A stretch of 64,000 nucleotides of DNA from JAZUCT01 sp045639255 (GCA_045639255.1 JAZUCT010000011.1:1-64000), one strand, 5' to 3'; numbered from the stretch's first letter, positions 33,765 through 41,979 are shown. Program-made: numbers and translations. The notes: generated by a model not told the origin, from the sequence alone.

Positions 33765-34319
33765 TTATTTATTAACATTTTGAATGTTGCCGTTATTTAT
33801 AACATAACTTTTAATAATTTCAACTGCCCGCTCAATTGCTGGCAAAATTTGTTCTTTTGAATTGTTATCAATTTTTGAAAGCACATAGTCGGCAAGCATT
33901 TCTTTTCGTTCAGGTTTTCCTGCACCAATTCTTATGCGTGCAATATTGTTTGTGCCAAGGCAGGCAATAATATTTTTCATTCCGTTATGAGTTCCGCCAC
34001 TGCCATCTTTTTTAAATCTTAAACTTCCTTTTTCAAGGTCGATATCATCATACACAACAACAATATTTTCTGTTGGCAATTTAAACATTCTTTTAAATTC
34101 ACTTACACTTTGCCCACTTAAATTCATGTAGGTAAGCGGTTTTGCAATTATAACTTTTTCGCCAGCAATAATTGTTTCGGCAATTTTTGCTTTGCATTTT
34201 GTTTTTGAAAAAGTTGCACCAACGCTTTCGGCAAACATATCTGCCACCATAAAACCAAGGTTATGATAAGTGTTTAAATATTGTGGCTCATAATTTCCCA
34301 ACCCAACAACAAGATACAT
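33765..34319 (-). CDS. pth: Peptidyl-tRNA hydrolase
   Basis: Pth recycles peptidyl-tRNAs that drop off ribosomes. The 184-residue protein shows the conserved GLGNYEPQYLNTYHNLGF start with the catalytic histidine (HNLGF, about residue 20), KPLTYMNLSG near 60-69, VVYDDIDLEKG near 89-99 and GGTHNGMKNI near 108. It lies between cysS (12 bp upstream) and mfd (3 bp downstream), a probable operon. Confidence 0.96.
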   Translation of the reverse strand: MYLVVGLGNYEPQYLNTYHNLGFMVADMFAESVGATFSKTKCKAKIAETIIAGEKVIIAKPLTYMNLSGQSVSEFKRMFKLPTENIVVVYDDIDLEKGSLRFKKDGSGGTHNGMKNIIACLGTNNIARIRIGAGKPERKEMLADYVLSKIDNNSKEQILPAIERAVEIIKSYVINNGNIQNVNK

Positions 34320-34331
34320 AGTTTTATCCTT

Positions 34332-35702
34332 TTATATTTTTTCAATTGTGTAACCTTCACGGCTATCAAGCACTTTAAAGCCAAGTGCAGAAATTTTATC
34401 ACGCAATTCGTCACTTAAAGCCCAATTTTTTTGTTGCCTTGCAATTTTTCGTTGTTCGCAAAGGTCTTTAACATCTTGCGGAATTTCGGTTTTTTCTTCT
34501 GCAACTTCATCAAGTTTTAAGCCCAAAACCTTATCAAAAACAAGGCACATTTCATAAACATTTTTGTTTGGTTCAAGTTTAACAAGTTCCCATAACACGC
34601 CAACTGCAAGTGGAATGTTAACATCATCGTTAATTGCGCTAACAAATTTTTCAAAATATGCAGTTAAATCCACAAATTCGCTGTGTGCATTTTTATGTTT
34701 AAGAACAAGTTCGTTTAACCTTTGCCTTGCAACTTTTGCACCATTTATTGCTTCAAAAGTGAAATTAAGTTTTTTGCGATAATGCGTGTTTAAGCAAAAA
34801 TACCTATAATCAAGTGGGCTGTAACCCATTTTTTCAAGGTCTGCAATTGTATAGCAATTTCCCAAACTTTTGCTCATTTTTCCGCCGTCAACTTGCAAAA
34901 ATTCACCATGCAACCAAGTGTTAACAGTTTTATGGCCATTTAAAGCATCGTTTTGTGCAATTTCGTTTTCGTGGTGAACTGGCAAATGGTCAATTCCACC
35001 AGTGTGAATATCAATGTTTTCGCCAAAGAAATGTTTGCCCATTGCTGAACATTCAATATGCCAACCAGGGCAACCAACACCCCAAGGGCTTTGCCATTTC
35101 ATAATATGGTTTGGTGAAACAAATTTCCAAAGTGCAAAATCGCATGGGTTAAGTTTTTCGGTGTTAACTTCCACCCTTGCACCTGCAAGTTTATCTTCAA
35201 GTTTTGCACCGCTAAGCAATCCATATTTTGAAAATTTTGCAGTGTTAAAATAAACACCATCGCTTATTGTGTATGTGAAACCTTTTTCTTCCAACCCTTT
35301 AACAAAATTAATCATAGGTTCAATAAACTCGGTTGCCTTTGCAATATGTTCTGGTTTTGAAATGTTAAGTTTTTCCAAATCTTCAAAAAAGAACTTTGTG
35401 TAATATTCAGCAATTTCAAGTGGTGATTTGTTTTGTTTTCTTGCACTTTGTTCCATTTTATCTTCGCCACTGTCGGCATCGTCGGTTAAATGCCCAACAT
35501 CTGTTATGTTCATAACACCATCAAGTTCATAGCCATTAAATTGAAGAACCCTTCTTACAAGGTCCATAAAAACATAACTTCGCATGTTTCCAATATGAGC
35601 ATAATAATAAACAGTTGGCCCGCAAGAATACATTGTTACCTTTTCTTTTTGCGGAATAAATTCTTCTTTTTTGCGTGTTAGTGAATTATATAATTTAAGC
35701 AT
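34332..35702 (-). CDS. cysS: Cysteinyl-tRNA synthetase
   Basis: CysS charges tRNA(Cys). The 456-residue class I enzyme has the zinc ligand cysteine in YSCGPTVY, the HIGH-like YAHIGNMRS near residue 35, the WHIECSAMG zinc/active-site segment near 224 and KMSKSLGN near 274. The C-terminal DALR-like helical domain is present. The promoter at 35744-35772 leaves a leader of only about 35 nt, and no T-box is seen. It heads a cysS-pth-mfd unit; in Bacillus cysS instead sits next to mrnC-rlmB. Confidence 0.97.
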   Translation of the reverse strand: MLKLYNSLTRKKEEFIPQKEKVTMYSCGPTVYYYAHIGNMRSYVFMDLVRRVLQFNGYELDGVMNITDVGHLTDDADSGEDKMEQSARKQNKSPLEIAEYYTKFFFEDLEKLNISKPEHIAKATEFIEPMINFVKGLEEKGFTYTISDGVYFNTAKFSKYGLLSGAKLEDKLAGARVEVNTEKLNPCDFALWKFVSPNHIMKWQSPWGVGCPGWHIECSAMGKHFFGENIDIHTGGIDHLPVHHENEIAQNDALNGHKTVNTWLHGEFLQVDGGKMSKSLGNCYTIADLEKMGYSPLDYRYFCLNTHYRKKLNFTFEAINGAKVARQRLNELVLKHKNAHSEFVDLTAYFEKFVSAINDDVNIPLAVGVLWELVKLEPNKNVYEMCLVFDKVLGLKLDEVAEEKTEIPQDVKDLCEQRKIARQQKNWALSDELRDKISALGFKVLDSREGYTIEKI

Positions 35703-35743
35703 TTAAGCACCTTCTTTTTAAAAGTTTAATTTGTTCAATTAAT

Positions 35744-35772
35744 AGTATATATGTTTTTTAACTTTTTTTCAA
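35744..35772 (-). promoter_or_regulatory. Promoter of the cysS-pth-mfd unit
   Basis: On the minus strand: -35 TTGAAA (35767-35772), 17-bp spacer, -10 TATACT (35744-35749). Confidence 0.6.
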
Positions 35773-35865
35773 CCTTATTTAAAACCGCTTTTAAACATTT
35801 TGTAAGTTTTTGATTAATAAAAAACATATGCATAATGTTATTCTTGCCATACAACATTAAAAGTG

Positions 35866-35891
35866 AAAAAACTCGCGGGGCGAGTTTTTTT
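35866..35891 (-). terminator. Intrinsic terminator after the 35890 flavoprotein gene
   Basis: Minus-strand stem ACTCGC/GCGAGT followed by six T, directly at the gene end. Confidence 0.85.
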
Positions 35892-37494
35892 ATTTTGTGT
35901 TTATTTTTATTTGTTCAATAATTTTTTCTGCTGTGTTAATTCCATCAACGCCTGCACTAACAATTCCACCTGCATAACCGCAACCTTCACCGCACGGATA
36001 AACCCCAAAAATGTTAACGCTTTGGCCATTTTCATTTCTTAAAACTCTTACTGGGCAAGAACTTCTTGTTTCAATTCCAGTAAGAATTGCTGTGGACGAA
36101 GCAAAACCTTTAATTTTTTTATTAAATTCAATTAATGCTTTTTCAATGCTTTCGCTAACAAAATCTGGCAAACATTTATGCAAATCGCATTTAACCGTGT
36201 TTGGCTTATACGATGGCGTAACGGATTTATAGTTTTCACATTTAACGCCTAAAAAATCTTCCACAGTTTGAACTGGTGCGTTAAAGGTGTTTCCGTTTGG
36301 GTTTGCAAGTTCATATGCCTTTCGTTCCCAACTTTCTTGAAAATCAATTCCGCTTAACACATTTGTTCCATACATGAAATCTTGCGGATTAACATTAACC
36401 AAAATGGCACTGTTCGAATTTTTTTCGTTTCGTGCAAAATAACTCATTCCATTAACATTAATTGTTCCGGGTTGATGCATTGCAGGAACAACAACTCCGC
36501 CCGGGCACATACAAAATGTGTAAGCACCACGGCCGTTATTCAAATGCACCGAAAGTTTATAGTCAGCGGTTGGCAAACCTGCAAAATAACCTAAACCATA
36601 TTGGCTTTGGTTAATAAGTTCCCTATCGTGTTCAATTCTTACGCCCATTGAAAATGCTTTTGGTTGCATTTCAAAGTTAAGCAAATTTAACATTCTTAAT
36701 GTGTCGCGGGCAGAATGACCAATTGCAAGCACAAGGTGATTGGTTTTAAATTCTTTTTCGCCCAATGGTGTGCTTACTTTAATGCTTTCAATTTTTCCAT
36801 TGTTAATGTTAATGTGTTCAAGTTTATGTTCAAACAAAACTTTTCCACCTTTTTGAATTATTTTTCGCCTTAGGTTTTTAACAACATTTTTAAGGTTATC
36901 ACTGCCTATATGTGCCTTTGCCATATATTCAATTTGTTGCGGTGCACCACATTCAACAAAGGTTCTTAAAAGTTTTTTAATGTGCGGGCTGTTAATTCCG
37001 GTGGTAAGTTTTCCATCGCTGAAAGTTCCGGCACCACCTTCTCCAAACAGCACATTGCTTTCAGGGTTAAGCGTGCCAAACTGCATAAGGTCAGAAATAT
37101 CTTTTTGCCTGTTTTCTGCATCTTTGCCCCTTTCAATAAGAATTGGTTTTAACCCAGCAAGTGCAAGCCTGTAAGCACAAAACATTCCAGCAGGCCCACA
37201 ACCAACAACAATTGGTGAAAATTGTGAAAATAAATTGCTTTCTTCAAAATAAAAATCTTTTTCGCATTCTTCAAACTGTTCAAATCTGCGGCGAATTTTA
37301 AGTTTTTCTTTCAATTCAACTGCAACAGAAAACACATAAAAAATGTGTGGTTTATGTCGGCTGTCAATGCTTTGTTTTAAAATTTTTATTTTTCCAAGTT
37401 TTTCAACTGGCAAGCAAACAATGTTTGAAATTTCTTGCTTTAAACCGTCAATGCCCAATTCAACTGGCACTTTTATATCTGTTAGTTTTATCAT
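35890..37494 (-). CDS. FAD-dependent dehydrogenase of the COG2509 type
   Basis: The 534-residue protein belongs to the uncharacterised FAD-dependent dehydrogenase group. An N-terminal alpha/beta domain of about 90 residues precedes the FAD-binding Rossmann motif VVGCGPAGMFCAYRLA near residue 96. LFGEGGAGTFSDGKLT near 149 and the C-terminal GVYPCGEGCGYAGGIVSAGVDG near 498 are hallmarks of the family. The substrate is unknown; roles in tRNA or sulfur metabolism have been guessed for relatives but cannot be inferred here. It follows the 37496 flavoprotein by 1 bp, so the pair forms an operon. Confidence 0.85.
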   Translation of the reverse strand: MIKLTDIKVPVELGIDGLKQEISNIVCLPVEKLGKIKILKQSIDSRHKPHIFYVFSVAVELKEKLKIRRRFEQFEECEKDFYFEESNLFSQFSPIVVGCGPAGMFCAYRLALAGLKPILIERGKDAENRQKDISDLMQFGTLNPESNVLFGEGGAGTFSDGKLTTGINSPHIKKLLRTFVECGAPQQIEYMAKAHIGSDNLKNVVKNLRRKIIQKGGKVLFEHKLEHININNGKIESIKVSTPLGEKEFKTNHLVLAIGHSARDTLRMLNLLNFEMQPKAFSMGVRIEHDRELINQSQYGLGYFAGLPTADYKLSVHLNNGRGAYTFCMCPGGVVVPAMHQPGTINVNGMSYFARNEKNSNSAILVNVNPQDFMYGTNVLSGIDFQESWERKAYELANPNGNTFNAPVQTVEDFLGVKCENYKSVTPSYKPNTVKCDLHKCLPDFVSESIEKALIEFNKKIKGFASSTAILTGIETRSSCPVRVLRNENGQSVNIFGVYPCGEGCGYAGGIVSAGVDGINTAEKIIEQIKINTK

Positions 37495-37495
37495 G

Positions 37496-38704
37496 TTATT
37501 CCTTAATGTTATTAATAATTAATTTAACGCTTAAACCTGCGCTTGCAAGTGCAAACATAAGGTTATAGCCACCACAAACACCATCGATGTTAAGCATTTC
37601 ACCGCTTAAATATAAGCCAGAAACAAGTTTCGATTGCGTTAAGTTAAGTTCATTAACTTCCACTCCGCCACAAGTAACCTGATTGTTTTCGTAAGTGTCA
37701 CAAACATCAAGTGCAAATTTTTTTATTTGCTTTGCAATTTGTTTTGGTGTTTTATGTTTTTCAAAAAGCCATTTAGCCAATGGTTTTGCAAACCAACCAT
37801 AAAGGCAGTTAAGCATGTTTTCTGCACCTTGAACAAAAAAGTTATTTAATTTTTCTTCAATTTTTTCACACGGAACATCTGGCAATAAATCAAGATGCAA
37901 CTTAAATTTTTGGTTATTGTTGCGTGCAACAACTGCACTTGCATTCATAACACAAATTCCGCTTATGCCATTATCTTTAAAAATAATTTCACCAGTTTCA
38001 GCAAAAGTGTTTAAGGTTATTTCAACCAGTGGAGAATGTGAACTTTTTAAAATTTCATTTTCAAATTCAACAAAAATTTTTGCTTTATGAACCCTAACAC
38101 CACTTATTTGTTTTAAGTTTTGTGTTGTTTTAAAACCAACCAAACTTTTGGCAAGTGGTGTTATTGAATGCCCCAGTTCTTTGGCAAGGTTAACCGCACT
38201 TCCGCCACAACACAACAAAACATTTTTTGCTGAAATGTTTTGGTTGTTAACTTTTAACTTAAAAATGTTGTTAACTTTTTCAATGCCCTTCACTTCACTT
38301 TCAAGCATTATTTCTGCACCAAATTTTGCAAGCGTGTTTGAAAGCACAGAAACAACACACGCACTGCTGTTGCTTGTTGGATAAACTCGGCCTTCGCTAT
38401 CGGCATAAAAACTTAAACCCCATTCTTCAAGTTGAACAAGAATTGGTTTTGCAAAATTTGTTAATTTTTCTTTGTTTGCAAATTTTTCAAAAATTTGCTT
38501 AACAAATTCTGAATTGTTATAACAATGACCATATAAGTTTGTGTTTGCAATGTTGCATCGACCATTGCCAGTTGCCAAAAGTTTTTTGCCAAGTTTGTTT
38601 TCTTTTTCAATAATAAGTGTTTTTAAGTTGTTTTTGCTTGCAAGTGCACCTGCAAACAAACCACCTGCACCACCGCCAACAATAACTAAATCGTAAGTTT
38701 TCAT
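37496..38704 (-). CDS. HI0933/BaiN-family NAD(P)/FAD-dependent oxidoreductase
   Basis: The 402-residue protein has the N-terminal FAD-binding motif VIVGGGAGGLFAGALA near residue 8, the family-specific KKLLATGNGRCNIANTN near 40-56 and the C-terminal SGLYLSGEMLNIDGVCGGYNLMFALASG-like region near 365-392. Members of the HI0933 family are flavoproteins of mostly unknown substrate; BaiN of bile-acid-metabolising clostridia is a relative. AAGGAAA precedes the start. It is co-transcribed with the 35890 gene. Confidence 0.88.
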   Translation of the reverse strand: MKTYDLVIVGGGAGGLFAGALASKNNLKTLIIEKENKLGKKLLATGNGRCNIANTNLYGHCYNNSEFVKQIFEKFANKEKLTNFAKPILVQLEEWGLSFYADSEGRVYPTSNSSACVVSVLSNTLAKFGAEIMLESEVKGIEKVNNIFKLKVNNQNISAKNVLLCCGGSAVNLAKELGHSITPLAKSLVGFKTTQNLKQISGVRVHKAKIFVEFENEILKSSHSPLVEITLNTFAETGEIIFKDNGISGICVMNASAVVARNNNQKFKLHLDLLPDVPCEKIEEKLNNFFVQGAENMLNCLYGWFAKPLAKWLFEKHKTPKQIAKQIKKFALDVCDTYENNQVTCGGVEVNELNLTQSKLVSGLYLSGEMLNIDGVCGGYNLMFALASAGLSVKLIINNIKE

Positions 38705-38750
38705 TTTATTTTCCTTTGTGAATATTTTAATATATTGTTAAAATTTAAGC

Positions 38751-38897
38751 AACCAAATAAAAAAACGCAAATGAGATTTAAGGTTAGGACTTCGAAGTTT
38801 TACGCTACGCTAGATTCTCGTTCGCCATATAATGGCTCCGAGAATGACACAAGGGGGGGTAGTGCCTTGAATGCAAACCAAATAAAAAAACGCAAAT
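38751..38897. repeat. Interspersed palindromic element (copy A) between exact 22-bp direct repeats
   Basis: An identical 22-bp sequence occurs at 38751-38772 and 38876-38897; the second copy is part of the rplL terminator. Between them lies a 103-bp insert with the core at 38809-38849: GCTAGATTCTCG, then GCCAT-ATA-ATGGC as a small hairpin, then CGAGAATGACA. ATTCTCG also pairs with CGAGAAT around the inner hairpin. The same arms occur at 41848-41972 and 56541-56663. A 68-codon open frame crossing this element is not a gene. Confidence 0.8.
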
Positions 38898-38911
38898 TGC
38901 TTTGCGTTTTT
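38884..38911 (-). terminator. Intrinsic terminator after rplL
   Basis: Minus-strand stem AACGCAAA/TTTGCGTT with a 4-base loop and seven T, 23 bp past the rplL stop. Confidence 0.85.
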
Positions 38912-38933
38912 AAAAAGGTTCAATTGTTTAAAA

Positions 38934-39305
38934 CTATTTAAGTTCAACAGTTGCGCCAGCTTCTTTAAGTTTTGCTTCAAGAGCTTTTGCTTCGTCTGCT
39001 GAAACATTTTCTTTAAGTGTTGAAGGTGCACCATCAACAAGAGCTTTTGCTTCGCCTAGGCCAAGACCAGTTGCTTCACGAACTGCTTTAATAACTGCAA
39101 TTTTGTTTGCTCCAACTTCTTTAAGAACAACATTAAATTCAGTTTTTTCTTCAACTGCTTCTGCAGCAGCACCAACTGCTGGACCAGCAACTGCCATAGC
39201 AGCAGCACTTACTCCAAATTTTTCTTCTAGCATTTTAACTAGGTCGTTAACTTCAACCAAAGTTAAGCTTTCAATTTCTTCAACGATTTTATTTAAATCA
39301 GCCAT
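38934..39305 (-). CDS. rplL: 50S ribosomal protein L7/L12
   Basis: L7/L12 forms the ribosomal stalk that recruits translation GTPases. The 123-residue protein has the N-terminal dimerisation helices (about 1-32), an Ala/Gly-rich hinge (about 33-52) and the C-terminal domain with [20 protein letters not shown] near 68-87. A GGGAG-type site precedes the start. It follows rplJ by about 105 bp and ends at a terminator. rplK and rplA, which usually precede rplJ, are not in the window. Confidence 0.97.
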   Translation of the reverse strand: MADLNKIVEEIESLTLVEVNDLVKMLEEKFGVSAAAMAVAGPAVGAAAEAVEEKTEFNVVLKEVGANKIAVIKAVREATGLGLGEAKALVDGAPSTLKENVSADEAKALEAKLKEAGATVELK

Positions 39306-39410
39306 TTTAAATTCTCCCTTATAATTAATATTTTTTTAATTTAAGTTTAACCATTCAACTTTAAAGGCAGGCAATTTTAACTTTTGCCAAAAGTTTTAAG
39401 TTTTGAAAAC

Positions 39411-39893
39411 CTATTTCTTTTCACTAACCTGAGAAAGCACGCAAGCCAAACTGCGAACTGGTGCTTTAAGCATACCAAGCAATTGAGCAATAAGCACTTC
39501 TTTTGAAGGAAGTTTTGAAAGTTTTTCAATGTAACTTAATTCAACAGCTTTGCCGTTAACAATGCCACCTTTTGCAGAAAGTTCCTTAATATCTTTCATT
39601 GCGTTGTAAGCAATTCTTGGTGCGCCAACTTCATCTTCATAACTGAATGCAATTGAAGTGTTGCCTTCAAGAACTTTATCAAAGCCTTCAATGTTAAGGT
39701 CTTTTAAAGCAAGGTTAATAAGTCTGTTCTTATAAACTTTATATTCACCGTTTTCTTTTCTGAAAGCGTTTCTAACTTTGTTATCTTGTTCAACAGTTAA
39801 ACCGGTGTAGTTAAGAAGAACAACTGATTTTGCATTGGAAATTTTTTCTTTAATTTCTTCAACAATTTGTTGTTTTGCTGTTTTGTTAGACAT
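39411..39893 (-). CDS. rplJ: 50S ribosomal protein L10
   Basis: L10 anchors the L7/L12 dimers on the ribosome. The 160-residue protein has KSVVLLNYTGLTVEQ near residues 22-36, YKVYKNRLINLAL near 52-64 and the C-terminal stalk-binding helix. GGGGG-type sequence precedes the start. It has its own strong promoter (40072-40100) and a leader of about 170 nt ending in an intrinsic terminator hairpin, consistent with L10-leader autoregulation. Confidence 0.97.
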   Translation of the reverse strand: MSNKTAKQQIVEEIKEKISNAKSVVLLNYTGLTVEQDNKVRNAFRKENGEYKVYKNRLINLALKDLNIEGFDKVLEGNTSIAFSYEDEVGAPRIAYNAMKDIKELSAKGGIVNGKAVELSYIEKLSKLPSKEVLIAQLLGMLKAPVRSLACVLSQVSEKK

Positions 39894-40066
39894 ACAATTT
39901 CCCCCTTTATAATTTAAGAAAAAAATAAACCCTTATGCCATATTAAAGCATAAGGGTTTTATAAAAAACACTTATAAATTAACCTCGGTAAGCAACCAAA
40001 ATGGAAATTATATTGCATTGAATTGCAAAACTTACTGTCTATGGCAATAAAAACTTATTAAATTCT
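39894..40066 (-). ncRNA. rplJ leader (L10-leader type) with attenuator
   Basis: The transcript from the promoter at 40072-40100 should begin near 40065 and runs about 170 nt before rplJ. Near its end is a 12-bp perfect stem (AAACCCTTATGC/GCATAAGGGTTT, 39927-39959) followed by seven T, a textbook intrinsic terminator placed in the leader. Firmicute rplJL leaders bind L10(L12)4 and control attenuation (Rfam L10_leader). I identify it by position and architecture, not by a covariance search. Confidence 0.7.
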
Positions 40067-40071
40067 GAGAT

Positions 40072-40100
40072 ATTCTAGCACTAAAAAATAATATTGTCAA
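40072..40100 (-). promoter_or_regulatory. Strong promoter of rplJ-rplL
   Basis: On the minus strand: TTGACA (40095-40100), 17-bp spacer, TAGAAT (40072-40077) with TGC just upstream (extended -10). Confidence 0.85.
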
Positions 40101-40112
40101 GGGTTTTTAGCA

Positions 40113-40137
40113 ACAAAAAAACTCGCAATGCGAGTTT
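40113..40137 (-). terminator. Intrinsic terminator after rpsR
   Basis: Minus-strand stem ACTCGCA/TGCGAGT followed by seven T. It lies between rpsR and the rplJ promoter. Confidence 0.85.
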
Positions 40138-40152
40138 ATTTTTAAAAAAACA

Positions 40153-40425
40153 TTAATCTCCTACATAAGGTAGAAGTGCCATATTTCTTGCGCGTTTAAT
40201 TGCAGTTGTAACTTCGCGTTGGTGTTTTGCGCAAGTGCCAGTTTGACGCCTTGAAACAATTTTACCTTTTTCAGTGATATATTTTCTTAGTTTGTTAACA
40301 TCTTTATAGTCAATGCATTCAACTTTATCAGCACAGAAAGCACAAACTTTTTTTCTTGACATTCTTTTTTTCTTGAAAACTTTTTCTTCTGATTTAACAA
40401 ACTTTTCTTCTTGCATATCAGCCAT
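40153..40425 (-). CDS. rpsR: 30S ribosomal protein S18
   Basis: The 90-residue S18 binds next to S6 on the 30S platform. The core shows [17 protein letters not shown] near 27-43 and the conserved [22 protein letters not shown] segment near 58-78. The cysteines CAFC, C and C form the zinc-type (C+) version. The N-terminal 25 residues are a charged extension. It is the last gene of rpsF-ssb-rpsR, with a terminator downstream. Confidence 0.97.
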   Translation of the reverse strand: MADMQEEKFVKSEEKVFKKKRMSRKKVCAFCADKVECIDYKDVNKLRKYITEKGKIVSRRQTGTCAKHQREVTTAIKRARNMALLPYVGD

Positions 40426-40468
40426 TTAAATTTCTCCTTTTAATAAAATAATTAATTCCGGTTAACAC

Positions 40469-40876
40469 CTAGAATGGAAGATCTTCATCATCAACAGGTT
40501 GAAGAGTTGGTTTAACATCTTCTTTTGGTTCTTGGCTGTATTCCCTTGAACCATCATCTTGTTTAGGGCCAACAAATTCAACATCTTCAACAACCACTTC
40601 GGTTACTGTGCGTTTTGAACCATCGTTTGCTTCATAACTTCTGGTTTGCAAACTTCCAACAACGCCAATTCTTGAACCTTTTTTGAAATATTTGTTAACA
40701 AATTCTGCGTTGTTTCGCCATGCAACAAGATTAATAAAATCTGCTTCACGGTTGCCATCGGCATTTGCAAATCTGCGTTGAACAGCAATTGAAAATCTTG
40801 CAAAAGCAACTCCGCTTGGTGTTGTTTGATATTCTGGATCACGGGTAAGGTTACCCACTAAAATAACTTTATTCAT
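40469..40876 (-). CDS. ssb: Single-stranded DNA-binding protein
   Basis: SSB coats single-stranded DNA in replication and repair. The 135-residue protein has an OB fold (MNKVILVGNLTRDPE start, FARFSIAVQRRF near 26-37, DFINLVAWRNNAEF near 46-59). A polar linker follows, then the acidic C-terminal tip DDEDLPF that recruits partner proteins. It lies between rpsF and rpsR, the standard Firmicute arrangement. Confidence 0.97.
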   Translation of the reverse strand: MNKVILVGNLTRDPEYQTTPSGVAFARFSIAVQRRFANADGNREADFINLVAWRNNAEFVNKYFKKGSRIGVVGSLQTRSYEANDGSKRTVTEVVVEDVEFVGPKQDDGSREYSQEPKEDVKPTLQPVDDEDLPF

Positions 40877-40896
40877 TTCTTAATCTCCTTAAATTC

Positions 40897-41178
40897 CTAT
40901 TTTGCAATGCAAAGGCTTCTTAACACATGTTCGTTAATTTTAAAGAAGCTTTCAATTTTAGCTGGAACAGTGCTGTCAGCAACAAAGTTCACAAGAACAT
41001 AGAACCCTTCGTTTTTGAAATTAACAGTGTAAGCGAATTTTTTAAGGCCAGTTTTTTCAACTTCAACATCAGTTCCGCCGTTAGAAGCAATTATTTCAGT
41101 AACTTTGTTAATGATGCTTTCTCTTTCTTCATCAGAGATGCTTGGAGAAATGGCAAAATTCAATTCATACTTTTTCAT
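40897..41178 (-). CDS. rpsF: 30S ribosomal protein S6
   Basis: The 93-residue S6 pairs with S18 on the ribosome. It begins MKKYELNFAISPSISDEE and contains KKFAYTVNFKNEGFYVLVNF (about 47-66). The start at 41178 is chosen because GGGAGG lies directly upstream; an ATG at 41229 is in frame but unsupported. The promoter at 41257-41285 gives a leader of about 70 nt with two small hairpins, in the place where Firmicute S6-S18 leaders occur; the characteristic CCG loop was not evident. Confidence 0.95.
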   Translation of the reverse strand: MKKYELNFAISPSISDEERESIINKVTEIIASNGGTDVEVEKTGLKKFAYTVNFKNEGFYVLVNFVADSTVPAKIESFFKINEHVLRSLCIAK

Positions 41179-41256
41179 TTTTTTAACCTCCCTTTTGGAC
41201 TTATGGTCAGTGCATTTAAGCACCAACAAGGAACAGTTTTTTAACTGCTACCAAGC

Positions 41257-41285
41257 ATTATAGCAAAAAGAAAAGAAAATTGCAA
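41257..41285 (-). promoter_or_regulatory. Promoter of rpsF-ssb-rpsR
   Basis: On the minus strand: TTGCAA (41280-41285), 17-bp spacer, TATAAT (41257-41262) preceded by TGC (extended -10). Confidence 0.8.
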
Positions 41286-41302
41286 GTGTTATATTGTTTC
41301 TT

Positions 41303-41635
41303 TTATGAATCATATTTATAAGCAATTTTATTTTTCTTTTTTCCGTTTAAATTTAATATGTAACCATCTTCAACTTTGCACCACCAATTCGGATTGTTTC
41401 CTGCAAGTGCATTTAAAATTTCATTATCTGTTATATCAGAACTTTTAACCAACTTTAAATGTTCTATTTTAATTTCTGCATTAATATCGTCTGCAAAAGT
41501 GATAGGGTCTTCACGAAAAAATTCAAATTTTCCATCTCTTATTTCAGCACTTAAAATATGACCTTCATCACCGTAATAAATTCCAAATTTTTCATATTCA
41601 TTTGAAATAATTTTTACTCTGTCTAAATATTTCAT
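41303..41635 (-). CDS. Probable orphan immunity protein
   Basis: The 110-residue protein is acidic, soluble and without signal peptide. Its opening KYLDRVKIISNEYEKFGIYYG resembles small immunity or cargo-partner proteins encoded behind contact-dependent toxins; I cannot name a family. It starts with a good GGGAG site 14 bp after the stop of a toxin C-terminal remnant (41650-41813). The toxin's upstream part is gone, so this immunity-like gene may survive alone. The start at 41635 is preferred over the ATG at 41659, which overlaps the toxin remnant. Confidence 0.5.
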   Translation of the reverse strand: MKYLDRVKIISNEYEKFGIYYGDEGHILSAEIRDGKFEFFREDPITFADDINAEIKIEHLKLVKSSDITDNEILNALAGNNPNWWCKVEDGYILNLNGKKKNKIAYKYDS

Positions 41636-41649
41636 TTTTTCTCCCTTTA

Positions 41650-41813
41650 CTCTGCCCAACCACCAAATGGAGTGTTATTATGCAATTTACCATTTGGATA
41701 AGCCGTCCAGCCTGTTATAAATCTATAAGTTTGTTTTTCTTTTAAACCCTTACCTTTTAATTCTAATTCAATATTAACTTTTTGTCCATAAATATTTAAA
41801 TTTCCTAAAAAGC
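41650..41813 (-). pseudogene. Remnant of a polymorphic-toxin C-terminus
   Basis: About 53 codons are open on the minus strand, ending GGWAE then TAA at 41650. The stretch YRFITGWTAYPNG followed by NTPFGGW resembles the C-terminal strand of small toxin or cargo domains found at the ends of secreted polymorphic toxins. Upstream the frame meets a stop at about 41825 and then the palindromic repeat at 41848-41972, beyond which is recR. The N-terminal part is therefore absent. Domain identity is inferred from the motif and from the immunity-like gene that follows. Confidence 0.5.
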
Positions 41814-41847
41814 AAAAAGGTGACAAAATTTTTAATTATTTCTTATA

Positions 41848-41972
41848 GCTATCGCTAGATTCTCGCTTCGTGGAACAAGTTCCACTTTGCAAGAATGACA
41901 ATAAGAGAAATATAACCAATTCCTGTCATTCTTGGAGCGAACATAGTGAGTGAACGAGAATCTAGCGATAGC
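41848..41972. repeat. Interspersed palindromic element (copy B, two inverted half-units)
   Basis: Exact 18-bp terminal inverted repeats (41848-41865 and 41955-41972) enclose inner inverted repeats CAAGAATGACA and TGTCATTCTTG. Each half carries the arms seen in copies A and C: GCTAGATTCTCG at one end and GAATGACA at the other. The left half has the central hairpin TGGAAC-AA-GTTCCA. The 373-bp gap 41636-42008 holds only this element, the toxin remnant and the recR terminator. Confidence 0.85.
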
Positions 41973-41979
41973 GATAAAA

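Noticed and set aside
35703..35772. A T-box riboswitch upstream of cysS.
   Set aside because: The promoter leaves only about 35 nt of leader, and neither the conserved T-box sequence nor a terminator is present.
38735..38941. A 68-codon open frame on the plus strand between the flavoprotein gene and rplL.
   Set aside because: It runs through the palindromic element and the flanking direct repeats, has no ribosome-binding site and has no protein-like composition.
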